A DNA stretch of 64,000 nucleotides from Gammaproteobacteria bacterium (GTDB taxonomy: Bacteria; Pseudomonadota; Gammaproteobacteria; Pseudomonadales; Pseudohongiellaceae), in the NCBI GenBank assembly GCA_041395725.1, contig JAWKZW010000001.1, positions 1,798,001-1,862,000 of the forward strand, in the 5' to 3' direction. The stretch's first letter is position 1, and every line of letters starts with the position of its first letter. The notes beneath the pieces are model-generated. The model saw nothing but the letters and a program-made list of their open reading frames with translations. It did not search any database and was not told the DNA's origin. A program made the position numbers and the translations under genes. This document shows, in pieces, positions 46,139 to 54,675 of the stretch.

Positions 46139-46903
46139 TTAACCTGCAGCACCCTTGGCGAATGCTGCCCTCGGATCAATTTTTGTATCAAAGCGCATGT
46201 TCACGAGAGACATGTAGTAGTTTGCTGTACTCCATAGAAAGCTGATGTCGTCATCTCCGTTTGGCAAAGTTCCTACAACTCCAGACCCATGAACTACTTT
46301 GTGTCGAAGCTCGCCAAGTTGTTCTAATCGGTCTTTGTCGAATCTGAAATTTACTATGGGGTTGAAATCTGCTTCAGGCTTACATATTTGAAACAACCTA
46401 TCAGATTTTACTAATAAAGGTTGCCTGTCTAGTTCGTCCAACAGTGCCTCGATTTTTTCAGCAATTAGAGTGTCATTGTCCTTTTGAGTCATATCTGATA
46501 TTTTGATGTTTTTATTTGCAACAAAAGGCAACCAAGATTCCTTGGAGTGAGCGTATGTCACCCTGAGGTAATCAAGAACTGCTCCATCTACAATTGAATG
46601 GGCAAATACTAACGAAGCTGCATCAATCGCCGCCGTGAAAGTTCTAATTTCGTTCTCTACTAGTTGCTGCCCTAGATTATCCACTCCGCCCAGCACTTTT
46701 AGCCCAGCATCTTTGTCATGGAAAAACTTGTCACTCTCCGGGCCGTGGAATAAATCTACAGCGAATCCCATCCATTCCTCATAGAGGGCGGGAGTTACTG
46801 CGAGTATGCCAAGTCCAGCAATTTTTCTGAGAGATAAAATTCCTGTGAACCGAGTCGTCACACTACCAAATGTATTTGAGAACAGTTCTTCAGCAGTCGC
46901 CAT
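46139..46903 (-). CDS. HEPN-motif protein in an integron-type cassette
   Basis: A 254-residue protein. ELRHKVVHG in the C-terminal third has the R-x4-H motif of HEPN ribonucleases, in the usual helix-end context. The rest is mostly helical (TFTAAIDAASLVFAHSIVDGAVLDYLRVTY). HEPN proteins include RNA-cutting toxins and defence effectors, but also many uncharacterised forms. The ATG lies only about 10 bases after the cassette boundary G/TTAGGTAC, as in mobile gene cassettes. No antitoxin gene is adjacent. The HEPN label rests on the motif and is moderately sure. Confidence 0.5.
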   Translation of the reverse strand: MATAEELFSNTFGSVTTRFTGILSLRKIAGLGILAVTPALYEEWMGFAVDLFHGPESDKFFHDKDAGLKVLGGVDNLGQQLVENEIRTFTAAIDAASLVFAHSIVDGAVLDYLRVTYAHSKESWLPFVANKNIKISDMTQKDNDTLIAEKIEALLDELDRQPLLVKSDRLFQICKPEADFNPIVNFRFDKDRLEQLGELRHKVVHGSGVVGTLPNGDDDISFLWSTANYYMSLVNMRFDTKIDPRAAFAKGAAG

Positions 46904-46921
46904 TGCGTGTACCTAACATCT

Positions 46922-47161
46922 ATGGACGCCCACGGATTATCAAGTAATACAATCTTAACGAAGTTGGTATTGCAGTCATCTATCCGGATTCTCTAGTTGG
47001 GTCAACGCCCGATCCCTGATGAGTTTCGCTGAATTGGAGCTAATCATTTGTTCGTGCTCTAGGCACGATGTTAGGTACAGCTTTTCCAATCCACGGTTCT
47101 ACCTGTTTCGTCTTCGATCCTATTACCTGCGCAACCCACGATACGTCTGTTCTATTGCTTA
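46922..47161 (-). ncRNA. putative guide (seekRNA/bridge RNA) region of the IS1111-type element
   Basis: This is the non-coding region after the transposase, where IS1111-type elements are known to encode their guide RNA. On the minus strand it reads TGTACCTAACATC (47079-47067), exactly complementary to the flank on one side of the element (46920-46908 on minus). A hairpin CGTGC/GCACG follows. Then comes ACAAATGATTAG (47051-47040), which matches the other flank ACAAATAATGAG (49483-49472) at 10 of 12 positions. The RNA itself is inferred. Confidence 0.6.
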
Positions 47162-47498
47162 TTAAATATAGGCCTCTTGATACCTGCTTCCCTTGCTAAG
47201 TAAAGCCCACGCCATCCTCGCCAACTTGTTTGCTAATGCTACTATCACAACGTTTTTGTGAGCCCTGCTAGATAACTCAGTTAGCCACGGTGTTATCTTA
47301 CGCTTTGGGTTCATATGCTTTATCACGGCTCTCGCCCCGTGTATCAGCATTCTTCGTAAATAGGAATTTCCTCTCTTGCTAATTCCCTGTAAGTTCTGTT
47401 TGCCTCCGCTAGAGTACTGTCGAGGCACTAACCCTAGCCACGCAGCAAACTGGCGCCCCGATTTAAAAGTTCTTCCATTACCTACAGTTGCCAGGGTT

Positions 47499-48323
47499 CT
47501 ACCCCGTTTCTACGGACGGTTCTAAAACGATCGTAAACTCCTGATCACGCTTGGCGACTCTTCGTCGCATTCGCGGATTGTGGAATCGCTCAATGTAATC
47601 AAAAATATCCGCTTTTGCTATGTTCATTGTTCGATAGCGCTTGCGGTTTGTCCTGTCTCTTTTGAGCACCCCGAAGAAACCTTCGCAGGCTGCGTTGTCT
47701 CCGCAATGACCTACAGCACTCATTGAGCAGATCAGGGTGTTCTGCTTCAGGAAGCGCTGATAGTCACCGCTGCGAAACTGACCACCACGATCTGAATGCA
47801 GAATCACGGACCAGTCTCCCTGACGTTGCCAAACTGCCATCTCCACGGCTCGGATCACCATCTGTCGATCCTCCCGATGATGCATTGACCAGCCGACAAC
47901 CAGATTGCTGAAAAGATCAAGGACAACGCACAGATACAACTTACCTTCGCCAGTCTTTATCTCCGTAATATCGGTTACCCACTTGCTTTCGGGTTCAAGT
48001 GCGGTGAAATCTCGTTCCAGCAAGTTCCGAACGCCAGGAGGCGGCAGGCCGGGTCGGCCGCGTTGACCCTGTTTCTTCTTTCGTGGCCAGCCCTGCAGAC
48101 CCTCTGTAGCCATCAGGCGAGCAACACGGTTCTTGCTGGCGGATTCTCCTTCATGTACCAGGTCCTCATGCATGCGTGGGGCACCGATACAGCCCTGGCT
48201 GTCATCATGAATCTCACGTATACGTCCCAGCAATCGATCATTGTCGAGTTGTCTGGCACTCGGTAGTCGAGTCTCCCAACTATAATACCCGCTGGGTGAA
48301 ACCTTAAGGCACCTGCACATCAT
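47499..48323 (-). CDS. IS3-family transposase OrfB
   Basis: A 274-residue integrase-core protein. The DDE catalytic residues are in WVTDITEIKTGEGKLYL, ILHSDRGGQFRSGDYQRFL and the glutamate of GDNAACEGFFGVLKRD. An N-terminal HTH_21 segment reads GCIGAPRMHEDLVHEGESASKNRVARLM. It is normally made as an OrfAB fusion by -1 frameshifting from the orfA 45 bases upstream. The frame is intact, so this IS may still be active. Confidence 0.93.
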   Translation of the reverse strand: MMCRCLKVSPSGYYSWETRLPSARQLDNDRLLGRIREIHDDSQGCIGAPRMHEDLVHEGESASKNRVARLMATEGLQGWPRKKKQGQRGRPGLPPPGVRNLLERDFTALEPESKWVTDITEIKTGEGKLYLCVVLDLFSNLVVGWSMHHREDRQMVIRAVEMAVWQRQGDWSVILHSDRGGQFRSGDYQRFLKQNTLICSMSAVGHCGDNAACEGFFGVLKRDRTNRKRYRTMNIAKADIFDYIERFHNPRMRRRVAKRDQEFTIVLEPSVETG

Positions 48324-48367
48324 GCGTACTGGAAACTCATTGCAACAACGTTGAATCGCCTGGTACC

Positions 48368-48661
48368 TCAGGACGATTCCTTGGCAAAGAACGTTGCCGC
48401 TTCGCGCAAAAAATCTCGTTCCTTCTTAACGCGGGCCAACTCTCGTTTTAGCTGGGCCATCTCCTCATCTCTGGGCTTGCCGGTACCACCAAAGGCTTGA
48501 TGGCCACGAGCGTCAGCTTCGCGTTTCCAGCGGGACAGCTGATTAGAGTTGAGGCCCAGTTCACGTGCTACCTGAGCACAACTGACACCTGGCTGACGGG
48601 CCTGCTCAACGGCACCTTGCTTAAACTCGGGACTGTACTTTCTTCTCTTCGACATAAACAC
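48368..48661 (-). CDS. IS3-family transposase OrfA
   Basis: A 97-residue protein with an HTH domain (YSPEFKQGAVEQARQPGVSCAQVARELGLNSNQLSRWKREA) and a C-terminal leucine-zipper-like coiled coil (EEMAQLKRELARVKKERDFLREAATFFAKE), as in IS3 OrfA. It binds the terminal repeats and is joined to OrfB by frameshifting. Confidence 0.92.
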   Translation of the reverse strand: MFMSKRRKYSPEFKQGAVEQARQPGVSCAQVARELGLNSNQLSRWKREADARGHQAFGGTGKPRDEEMAQLKRELARVKKERDFLREAATFFAKESS

Positions 48662-49471
48662 TCCTTTCGCCTATTCTGAGGCTTCTTTGAAGTGTCCGTA
48701 AAATCGGGGTAGAACCCCCACCAGCGCTGACGCCGTTAACCGACCAATGCCAGGCACTTCCTCTAAACGAATACAATCTTCATTCTCTGAGCTTATCTGG
48801 TTTATCTCTTTGTCCAGCTCTGCAATATGCGCCTCCAAATATGAAAGCCTTGTTCTCATTCGATATACATGGCGTGTCAATAACTGTGGTAATCGCGCTT
48901 CTACTTCGCCATAACTTTCGTTAAACCAGTGTTTCATCCGCTGTGGGCCAACTGGTATTGAAACTCCAAACTCCCCTAATGTAGCCCGTATCCGGTTAAT
49001 CAGAGAGGTTCTTTCTTTTACTGCGCCTTCTCGGTCTCGATGAACCAACAACAGCGCTTGTTGTTCCTCGGTCTTTATCCCAACAAATCGCATATTTGGC
49101 CTAATGACTGCTTCGCATATGGCCTCAGCATCTGCCACGTCATTCTTATTTGTTTTTACGTAGGGCTTTACGTATTGGGGCGGCATCAATCGTACTTCGT
49201 GCCCTAGCTTTTCAAGCTCGCGTGCCCAATAGTGAGCACTGCTACAAGCTTCTAATCCTATAATGCACCCAGGCATATTTGAGAAAAATCCCAAGACCTT
49301 GTTCCGAGATAACTTCTTTCGGAAGATGCATTGTTCATTCCGATCTGCACCGTGTACTTGAAACACATTCTTAGCTAAATCGATTCCGATTACTGCTACT
49401 GTTTTCATCTTTTACCCTCCGGTTAGTTTGAGTCGGTTAAGACTACTAGACTAAGACCAGTGGGCGTCCAT

Positions 49472-49533
49472 CTCATTATTTGTATGTGCAGTCAATGCGG
49501 TATTTAGCTCCGCTTGAGCCTAAGTTATACCCG
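49472..49533 (-). repeat. remaining half of the attC site split by the IS110-family element
   Basis: On the minus strand it reads GGGTATAAC (R''-like), then TCAAGCGG and CCGCATTGA, which pair with one extra unpaired base as is typical of attC hairpins. It runs up to the IS at ACAAATAATGAG. The missing R' core GTTAGGTAC is on the far side of the IS at 46909-46917. Confidence 0.55.
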
Positions 49534-49948
49534 CCAACTCCTTCATCACAACGATAATTTAGATTAACCGTTGCTGAGTCAGTTTGAATAACGCGGGTCA
49601 CGAGTATCCAAAATATTGAGACCCTCTTTATATTTAATAGAGGGTTTCTCTGTATTTACTGGAGGATAATATGTACCTCCCTGATATGTATCGTCTTTTG
49701 CCCAAGTATTCGATGGAAAGCGAGCCAAATCACCAATATCAAGTAGCAATGCGTAAATTTAATCTTCCGCTTGGGGTTGCGGACGCAGAGACCATCTTAG
49801 CCAAATGTCGCAGGATAGGCGAAAGCCGACATTGACATGGCTTCGTTGGAAGACTGCCTCCGGCCGGGAGCCGTCATTATTTCTGGTTACCAGTTCCTGT
49901 CTGCTCCTGATGAAAGCGGGCATCGGCTGCCAGGCCAAGTTCAGGTAT
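49534..49948. other. intergenic region with a terminator-like hairpin
   Basis: ACCCTCT and AGAGGGT form a hairpin at about 49621-49645, followed by TTCTCT. A piece of the dispersed repeat (AAAGCCGACATTGACATGGC) is at 49823. No gene recognised. Confidence 0.35.
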
Positions 49949-50248
49949 TTACAGCTCAATTAATCCTTCCGGAATGTTTTCCTGATCAACCACGCTCACA
50001 AGCCTTGCAATCGCACCTCTCAGCAACTCCTCAACTAATTCATTGTGTTCATAGGCGGCGACCGCGCCGTTTAATAGCGTTTTGTATGCTTCTGGATCGG
50101 CCGCCCAGGTTTCTCTCAGCTCATCGCTGCTCTTGATCAGACCCGCTGCCATGGCTAGCGTCCTAGATTGCTCTATCGTCTGGTGGCGCTCTTCACCTTC
50201 TAGTAATTCATCTTCTGTCATGGCTGCTTGGAATTCGGGTTTAATCAT
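49949..50248 (-). CDS. small hypothetical cassette protein
   Basis: A 99-residue acidic helical protein (TEDELLEGEERHQTIEQSRTLAMAAGLIKSSDEL). It has a good RBS (AGGGAGA, 8 bases before the ATG), so it is likely real. No family recognised. It lies on the minus strand, like the HEPN cassette and unlike the cassettes after 51.9 kb. Confidence 0.6.
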   Translation of the reverse strand: MIKPEFQAAMTEDELLEGEERHQTIEQSRTLAMAAGLIKSSDELRETWAADPEAYKTLLNGAVAAYEHNELVEELLRGAIARLVSVVDQENIPEGLIEL

Positions 50249-50955
50249 AATGGCAATCTCCCTTTGTTGTTTGCTAGCATGATCTTGGGGTCTGGTAGGA
50301 TCAAGTTTCTATTTGGTTTACAGCCTCATATGGTGCCAATTAGGGCTCATCTCAGAGCCTATAAGGTGGAGGGGTAGGCCTGAGTTGTCAGAATGCTTAA
50401 AGAGCTCTAGCAAGGCTGAAATGGCTCGATTCCAGGCTAGGTATCACCGATTCCTTAGCCAAGCCGAAAAGTGTTCATAAGTAATCGGAATCAGTGTTCA
50501 CGATGGGCCGGAACACGCACGATGCCGATAAGGGATTGGAAACAGGCCATGAGCCAGTTTATGATTCTGTTTGGCGACAGAGCATCGCTATGACTAACCG
50601 TCATTTACACAGAAGAATTTACAGTCTCCATGCCTCAACTAATAGGTTTAACTATGATTCCTTCATTAATATATAAGCGGCTAATAGAAATTGAAGCATC
50701 AGAAGACGCTATCTCAGGCTGGGTAGACCTGTTCAAAAACTAGCCTTTCTCGAATTGTTGAGATGCATTTATAGTTAACCAGAGATTTGCAGAATTAACT
50801 GCCCCTGCTAAGAATAGATAATTCGCGGTCTGCAAGCATGGTCTATGGGTCAAAATTCAATGCAAATACGCGCGATTAATGGATCACAATTAGTTGCAAA
50901 TCAACACTCCTTAGGGGCTGATTATAAGGAAATCCCACATTCAGGGTGGCTCGAT
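50249..50955. other. non-coding stretch within the cassette region
   Basis: About 700 bases without a credible gene; the longest open frame (50494-50676) lacks a ribosome site. It could be the remains of decayed cassettes. Confidence 0.3.
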
Positions 50956-51540
50956 TTATGGGGGTACGGTCACCTGTGCTAAAGCATTCTCGGAAACATA
51001 TCTTTCTCTAATTCTCGATTCAAACTCTTCTACCTTCCTTTGCACAACGTTAAATTGTTGCTCACACATCGATTCAATCAAATTTTCCGCGCCTGTTTCA
51101 TCTTTTACATTTTCTGCCTCTTGATACATTACTTGCGCTGCTCCTACTGTATCGAAAGCCGCATCTCGTATAATTTCCGGATAGAATGGAGCATGCATAT
51201 AAAGTACATCATGCGTTTCAAGATGTTGCTCATAACACTTTCTTATTTGATCATTTGGTACTACCCCAGAACGTGCATCACGGAGAAGAAATTGGACCTC
51301 AGTAACTAGCTTGAGCACCGAGTTCCAAGAAGCTACTGCGGATGCAAATTCTTTTTCAAAAATAGATTTGTTTGTGTGGAGAGAAAGCTCAATTCGGTGA
51401 CTAAGTTTCTTCAGATCAGATTCGGCCCGTTCACGATCACGTTCTTGAACTCGATTCACCCAAATTTTGCCAAGCAGTGCAAATACGGCAGCAAGAGCTG
51501 ATGTGACTATAGTTGATGTCAGAATGGTATCAAACATCAT
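50956..51540 (-). CDS. membrane-anchored coiled-coil protein, unknown function
   Basis: A 194-residue protein with one N-terminal membrane helix (ILTSTIVTSALAAVFALLGKIWV). Charged helices follow (VQERDRERAESDLKKLSHRIELSL) and a helical cytoplasmic domain. No clear RBS; two adjacent ATGs (51540 and 51537) are possible starts. The layout resembles the membrane protein at 58184, which is paired with a HEPN-motif gene. No family recognised. Confidence 0.55.
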   Translation of the reverse strand: MMFDTILTSTIVTSALAAVFALLGKIWVNRVQERDRERAESDLKKLSHRIELSLHTNKSIFEKEFASAVASWNSVLKLVTEVQFLLRDARSGVVPNDQIRKCYEQHLETHDVLYMHAPFYPEIIRDAAFDTVGAAQVMYQEAENVKDETGAENLIESMCEQQFNVVQRKVEEFESRIRERYVSENALAQVTVPP

Positions 51541-51915
51541 GTAGTAATTAATTTGTTAACAAGTTTTTAATAAAAAGCAATATAAACAAGCTCTTAGTGA
51601 GTTCGTATTTTGAATTGCGATGCACTTTCATGTTAAACGGAGCCATAGGGTGAAGTAGACCAAACTTAACCGTGCAGGCAGCGACTTGATCACCCTGGAA
51701 AGCCGACATTCGCTGCAAATGAAACACATCGCTGAGTAGTGGTCCAGATCGGCCAGGAGCTGACAACACAGCAATCTAACCAGTTAAGTGTGCTTTTATA
51801 CCAGACCCGCCGTAGCTTGTCAGCTGGACTTTAAGGGTAGAACTTAACAGTAGGGAAACTGACTGCTTCAGCATTTGACATCGATATTCATGACCTCGAC
51901 TACGAGGAAAGCGAA
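51541..51915. other. intergenic region where gene orientation switches
   Basis: Genes to the left are on the minus strand and to the right on the plus strand. A piece of the dispersed repeat (GGAAAGCCGACATTCGCTGC) is at about 51698. No gene recognised. Confidence 0.3.
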
Positions 51916-52140
51916 ATGAAACCATGCCCAGAGTGCAAATCGGAGAATATTTCTAAATACAAAAAAGCAATTCCATCATATGGTGTTGGTGGACCAATGA
52001 TGCTCCCAGAAGGAGGCATCTTGGATGCTCCTGGAACCATTATCCCAGTAGTCTGCATGGATTGCGGCTTTATTAGATATTTCGCATCTAATGAATCACT
52101 AGTTAGACTTAAGAAGAAAAAATCGTGGGTTGCCATTTGA
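51916..52140 (+). CDS. small zinc-ribbon protein
   Basis: A 74-residue protein with two cysteine pairs, CPEC near the N-terminus and CMDC around residue 48, the spacing of a zinc ribbon. Between them is a Gly/Pro-rich loop. RBS GAGGAAAG precedes the ATG. A nucleic-acid or protein-binding role is possible. It is a single-gene cassette-like unit. Confidence 0.55.
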   Translation: MKPCPECKSENISKYKKAIPSYGVGGPMMLPEGGILDAPGTIIPVVCMDCGFIRYFASNESLVRLKKKKSWVAI

Positions 52141-52268
52141 GGCAGTGCAATTTAGTGGAATCGGCACATAAACAATTAAATGTCTGCCTTGAAGCCGGCA
52201 GCGGTCATTCCCGCGTGTAGGGGCTAAGTCGCTTAATAAACCCATAAGCATGTTCTACAATAAGTTAT

Positions 52269-52784
52269 ATGCTCGGCCTGAATCGCTACATAGTTGACGA
52301 CTCCGAGCCTAATCCAGAATGGGCTTCTGAGTACGAAGTTATCGCCACTCAGATTCGAAGAGCAACCAACGGAATCGAGCTGGAGCTTGAACACATTGGA
52401 AGCACGTCAGTTCCCAATTTGGTGGCAAAGCCAGTTATTGATGTCGGAATTTTACTTCCCGATGAATTACAGTTTAATGAGTTGGTTGCTGCGTTGTCCT
52501 CTATCAATTTGATTTACAGAGGTGATAAAGGGGCTGTAGGCGGGAGAATGTTCGTTCGGGAATCCGCGACAGAATTTCGCACACACCACATTCACGTTTA
52601 CTTCAAAGGCGCTCCTGAATGGGACAGATACCTTATCTTTAGAGACAACTTGCGTGCGAATGCGACACTGCGTGAGGAGTATAGTGCTTTGAAACGCAAA
52701 TTAGCGGTACAGTATCGTGACGACCGAATTGCATACACAGATGCGAAATCCGAGTTCGTCAATCGAATCCTAAATGTCCGCTAG
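52269..52784 (+). CDS. GrpB family (UPF0157) nucleotidyltransferase-like protein
   Basis: A 171-residue protein with the GrpB signature ELEHIGSTSVPNLVAKPVIDVGIL, typical of the nucleotidyltransferase fold. FRTHHIHVYFKGAPEWDRYLIFRDNLRAN follows, then a C-terminal YTDAKSEFVNRIL. The family's function is poorly known. The start overlaps a GTTATATG sequence like a cassette boundary. GrpB genes are common integron cargo. Confidence 0.85.
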   Translation: MLGLNRYIVDDSEPNPEWASEYEVIATQIRRATNGIELELEHIGSTSVPNLVAKPVIDVGILLPDELQFNELVAALSSINLIYRGDKGAVGGRMFVRESATEFRTHHIHVYFKGAPEWDRYLIFRDNLRANATLREEYSALKRKLAVQYRDDRIAYTDAKSEFVNRILNVR

Positions 52785-52866
52785 GAAGCCGGGAGCCGAC
52801 GTAGAAACTAAGGAATTGAGGGGCGGCTTTTAAACCCTTTGCGGCCGCTCGATTAGAGCTGAACTT
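52785..52866. repeat. dispersed inverted-repeat unit after the GrpB gene
   Basis: AAGCCGGGAGCCGACGTAG ... GGGGCGGCTTTTAAACC...GCGGCCGC shares the AGCCG/CGGCTTTTAA pattern with units near 46060, 55200, 60890, 62780 and 63580. Confidence 0.4.
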
Positions 52867-53178
52867 ATGGCAAAAAGACTTTCCGGCGGGCTGGTGCACG
52901 ACATGCCTGATGACTTGCTCGACGCGCTCATCGAGACGAAAGAGACCACGAGTCTCTGGGAAAGCCTGACACCGATCGGGCGCAATGAGTTTATTTGTTG
53001 GGTTGAAGACGCAAAGCAAGACAAAACACGGGCACGGCGAATTCGGCGTACAGTCGAAGAACTTGCTGAAGGCCAAAAGCGTCCATGCTGCTGGGCAGGC
53101 TGCATTCACCGCACCGACAAGAAGCCTAGCAAATGGCAGCAAGCTGTCCTAATTGAAAAGAAACCTAGGCCGAAGTAG
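52867..53178 (+). CDS. YdeI/OmpD-associated-like protein
   Basis: A 103-residue protein. The C-terminal segment SLTPIGRNEFICWVEDAKQDKTRARRIRRTVEELAEGQKRPCCWAGC is the YdeI/OmdA-type signature seen in small proteins linked with bacteriocin or antimicrobial-peptide protection. It is shorter than full YdeI and seems to contain only this domain. It lies between the GrpB gene and the interrupted GFA gene on the same strand. Confidence 0.75.
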   Translation: MAKRLSGGLVHDMPDDLLDALIETKETTSLWESLTPIGRNEFICWVEDAKQDKTRARRIRRTVEELAEGQKRPCCWAGCIHRTDKKPSKWQQAVLIEKKPRPK

Positions 53179-53446
53179 CCTGCATCGTCGAATAGCTGTG
53201 CCGCGTTCTCGCATTGCGATTTATCTTCAGCGACAGGCCACTTCGACGCCGAAAGCAGAAACACTAAAAGCGGTATTCTGGGGCCTAGATAGAATAACGA
53301 CATGGAAACGGGGTAAAAACCACGGCGAATTAGAGAGTTAGGATAACAAGGGTTTTCAGTAGCCCAATATTGTATTTATCTTGGAGTATCACATGTATCA
53401 AGGAAGTTGAATCGCCCCGGGAAAATCGGAGGGTCGTTAGTTTGAG

Positions 53447-54355
53447 TCATGCCGCCATCGCAGACTCTTCAATTTTGTCATAATACTGCTTTTCATATTC
53501 AGCCGGTGGAATATTTCCTATCGGTTCCAGCAGCCGCCTGTTGTTAAACCACTCCACCCATTCCAGGGTAGCGTATTCAACATCGTCAATTGTCTTCCAG
53601 GGCCCACGCTTTGGATTGCGAATGACCTCGGTCTTGTAGAGGCCGTTGATCGTTTCGGCCAGAGCGTTATCATAGGAATCGCCCACAGAGCCTACGGAAG
53701 ATTCGATGCCGGCTTCGGCCAAGCGGTCGCTGTAACGGATCGACAGGTACTGGCTGCCCCGGTCGCTGTGGTGGATCAGGTTGTCGATCTCCTTCCTGGC
53801 CCAGATCGCTTGTTCCAGGGCATCCAGTACCAGTTCTGTTTTAAGTGATCGGCTTACCTTCCAGCCGACGATAGCGCGTGCATAGACATCTACCACGAAC
53901 GCCACATAGACAAACCCTGACCAGGTGGCTACGAACGTAATGTCCGCTACCCAAAGCTGGTTAGGCCGCTCAGCAACGAACTGACGGTTTACCAGGTCAG
54001 AGGGCCGGTCCTGGCTGTCATCGCTGATAGTCGTCCAGCACTTGGCACCACCTCGACTTACACCCTGGATGCCAAGCTGTTTCATCAGCCGATCTACCGT
54101 GCAGCGAGCAATGACAAAACCCTCGCGCTTCATTTGCCGCCAGACCTTTCTGACACCATACACTTGCTGGTTCTCGTCCCACACACGCTGGATCTCAGGC
54201 TTAAGGTGACGGTCACGTATTGATCGGTTGGATTCTTTGTCTGGATCAGATTCCCGGTCTTTATGCTCATAGTAAGTTGAGACAGCTATCGGCAACTGCT
54301 TACACATTGGCTCGATTCCGTACTGTTCTTTGTGAGCATCGACAAAGGCAATCAT
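53447..54355 (-). CDS. IS3-family transposase OrfB
   Basis: A 302-residue integrase-core protein. An N-terminal HTH_21 region (QQVYGVRKVWRQMKREGFVIARCTVDRLMKQLGIQG) is followed by DDE residues in LWVADITFVATWSGFVYVAF, LIHHSDRGSQYLSIRYSDRL and the glutamate of SYDNALAETINGLYKTE. It overlaps orfA by 4 bases, suiting programmed frameshifting into an OrfAB transposase. Intact. Confidence 0.95.
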   Translation of the reverse strand: MIAFVDAHKEQYGIEPMCKQLPIAVSTYYEHKDRESDPDKESNRSIRDRHLKPEIQRVWDENQQVYGVRKVWRQMKREGFVIARCTVDRLMKQLGIQGVSRGGAKCWTTISDDSQDRPSDLVNRQFVAERPNQLWVADITFVATWSGFVYVAFVVDVYARAIVGWKVSRSLKTELVLDALEQAIWARKEIDNLIHHSDRGSQYLSIRYSDRLAEAGIESSVGSVGDSYDNALAETINGLYKTEVIRNPKRGPWKTIDDVEYATLEWVEWFNNRRLLEPIGNIPPAEYEKQYYDKIEESAMAA

Positions 54356-54675
54356 TTCTTTGGTCGGCGGTCGAGCTCCGCCTGGGCGAAAAAAGCTGAT
54401 GCCTTGCGCAAAATCTCGTTGGCTTGCTTAAGCTCTCGGTTTTCCCGTTCCAACTCCTTAAGCCGATCTCGATCTGCGCTAGTTAAGCCGTCTCGCTTGC
54501 CTTGATCGATCTCTGCCTGCTTGACCCACTTACGTAACGTCTCAGGCGTACAACCAACCTTTGCGGCTATTGAATTAATCGCTGCCCATTGCGAGCTGTG
54601 TTGATCCTGCTGTTCAAACAGCATCCTGACAGCGCGCTCTCGATACTCTGGTGAATATCTTGTTCCTTTCTTCAT
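54352..54675 (-). CDS. IS3-family transposase OrfA
   Basis: A 107-residue HTH protein (YSPEYRERAVRMLFEQQDQHSSQWAAINSIAAKVGCTPETLRKWVKQ) with a C-terminal coiled coil (RLKELERENRELKQANEILRKASAFFAQAE). Typical of the IS3/IS51-like group. Confidence 0.94.
   Translation of the reverse strand: MKKGTRYSPEYRERAVRMLFEQQDQHSSQWAAINSIAAKVGCTPETLRKWVKQAEIDQGKRDGLTSADRDRLKELERENRELKQANEILRKASAFFAQAELDRRPKK

Larger units (their letters stand above)
47494..48717 (-). mobile_element. IS3-family element nested in the IS110 transposase
   Basis: A 1224-bp element. The ends are GGGTTCTACCCCG...TTCTACGGAC on the left and its inverted copy on the right. A 3-bp target duplication CCA is at 47491-47493 and 48718-48720. 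It carries orfA and orfB on the minus strand. Confidence 0.9.
47162..49408 (-). pseudogene. IS110-family transposase, split by an IS3 element
   Basis: The N-terminal part (49408-48721) starts MKTVAVIGIDLAKNVFQVHG and contains GLEACSSAHYWARELEKLGHEV and KTNKNDVADAEAICEA, the DEDD domain of IS110 transposases, and reaches VPGIGRLTASALV. The C-terminal part (47493-47162) continues ATVGNGRTFKSGRQFAAWLGLVPRQ and ISKRGNSYLRRMLIHGAR with the conserved serine region. Removing 47494-48717 and one CCA repeat restores an unbroken frame (SALVATVGNG) of about 340 codons. The transposase is now inactive in this copy. Confidence 0.92.
46922..49471 (-). mobile_element. IS110-family (IS1111-type) element inserted in an attC site
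   Basis: Perfect 12-bp inverted repeats ATGGACGCCCAC (46922-46933) and GTGGGCGTCCAT (49460-49471) lie at or just inside the ends; the exact ends may be a few bases further out. They enclose an IS110-type transposase on the minus strand, with about 240 non-coding bases after it. Without the nested IS3 the element is about 1.32 kb, normal for IS1111-type. The flanks form an attC: GTTAGGTAC at one side (46917-46909 on minus) and GGGTATAAC...CCGC at the other. IS1111-type elements that target attC are known. Confidence 0.85.
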
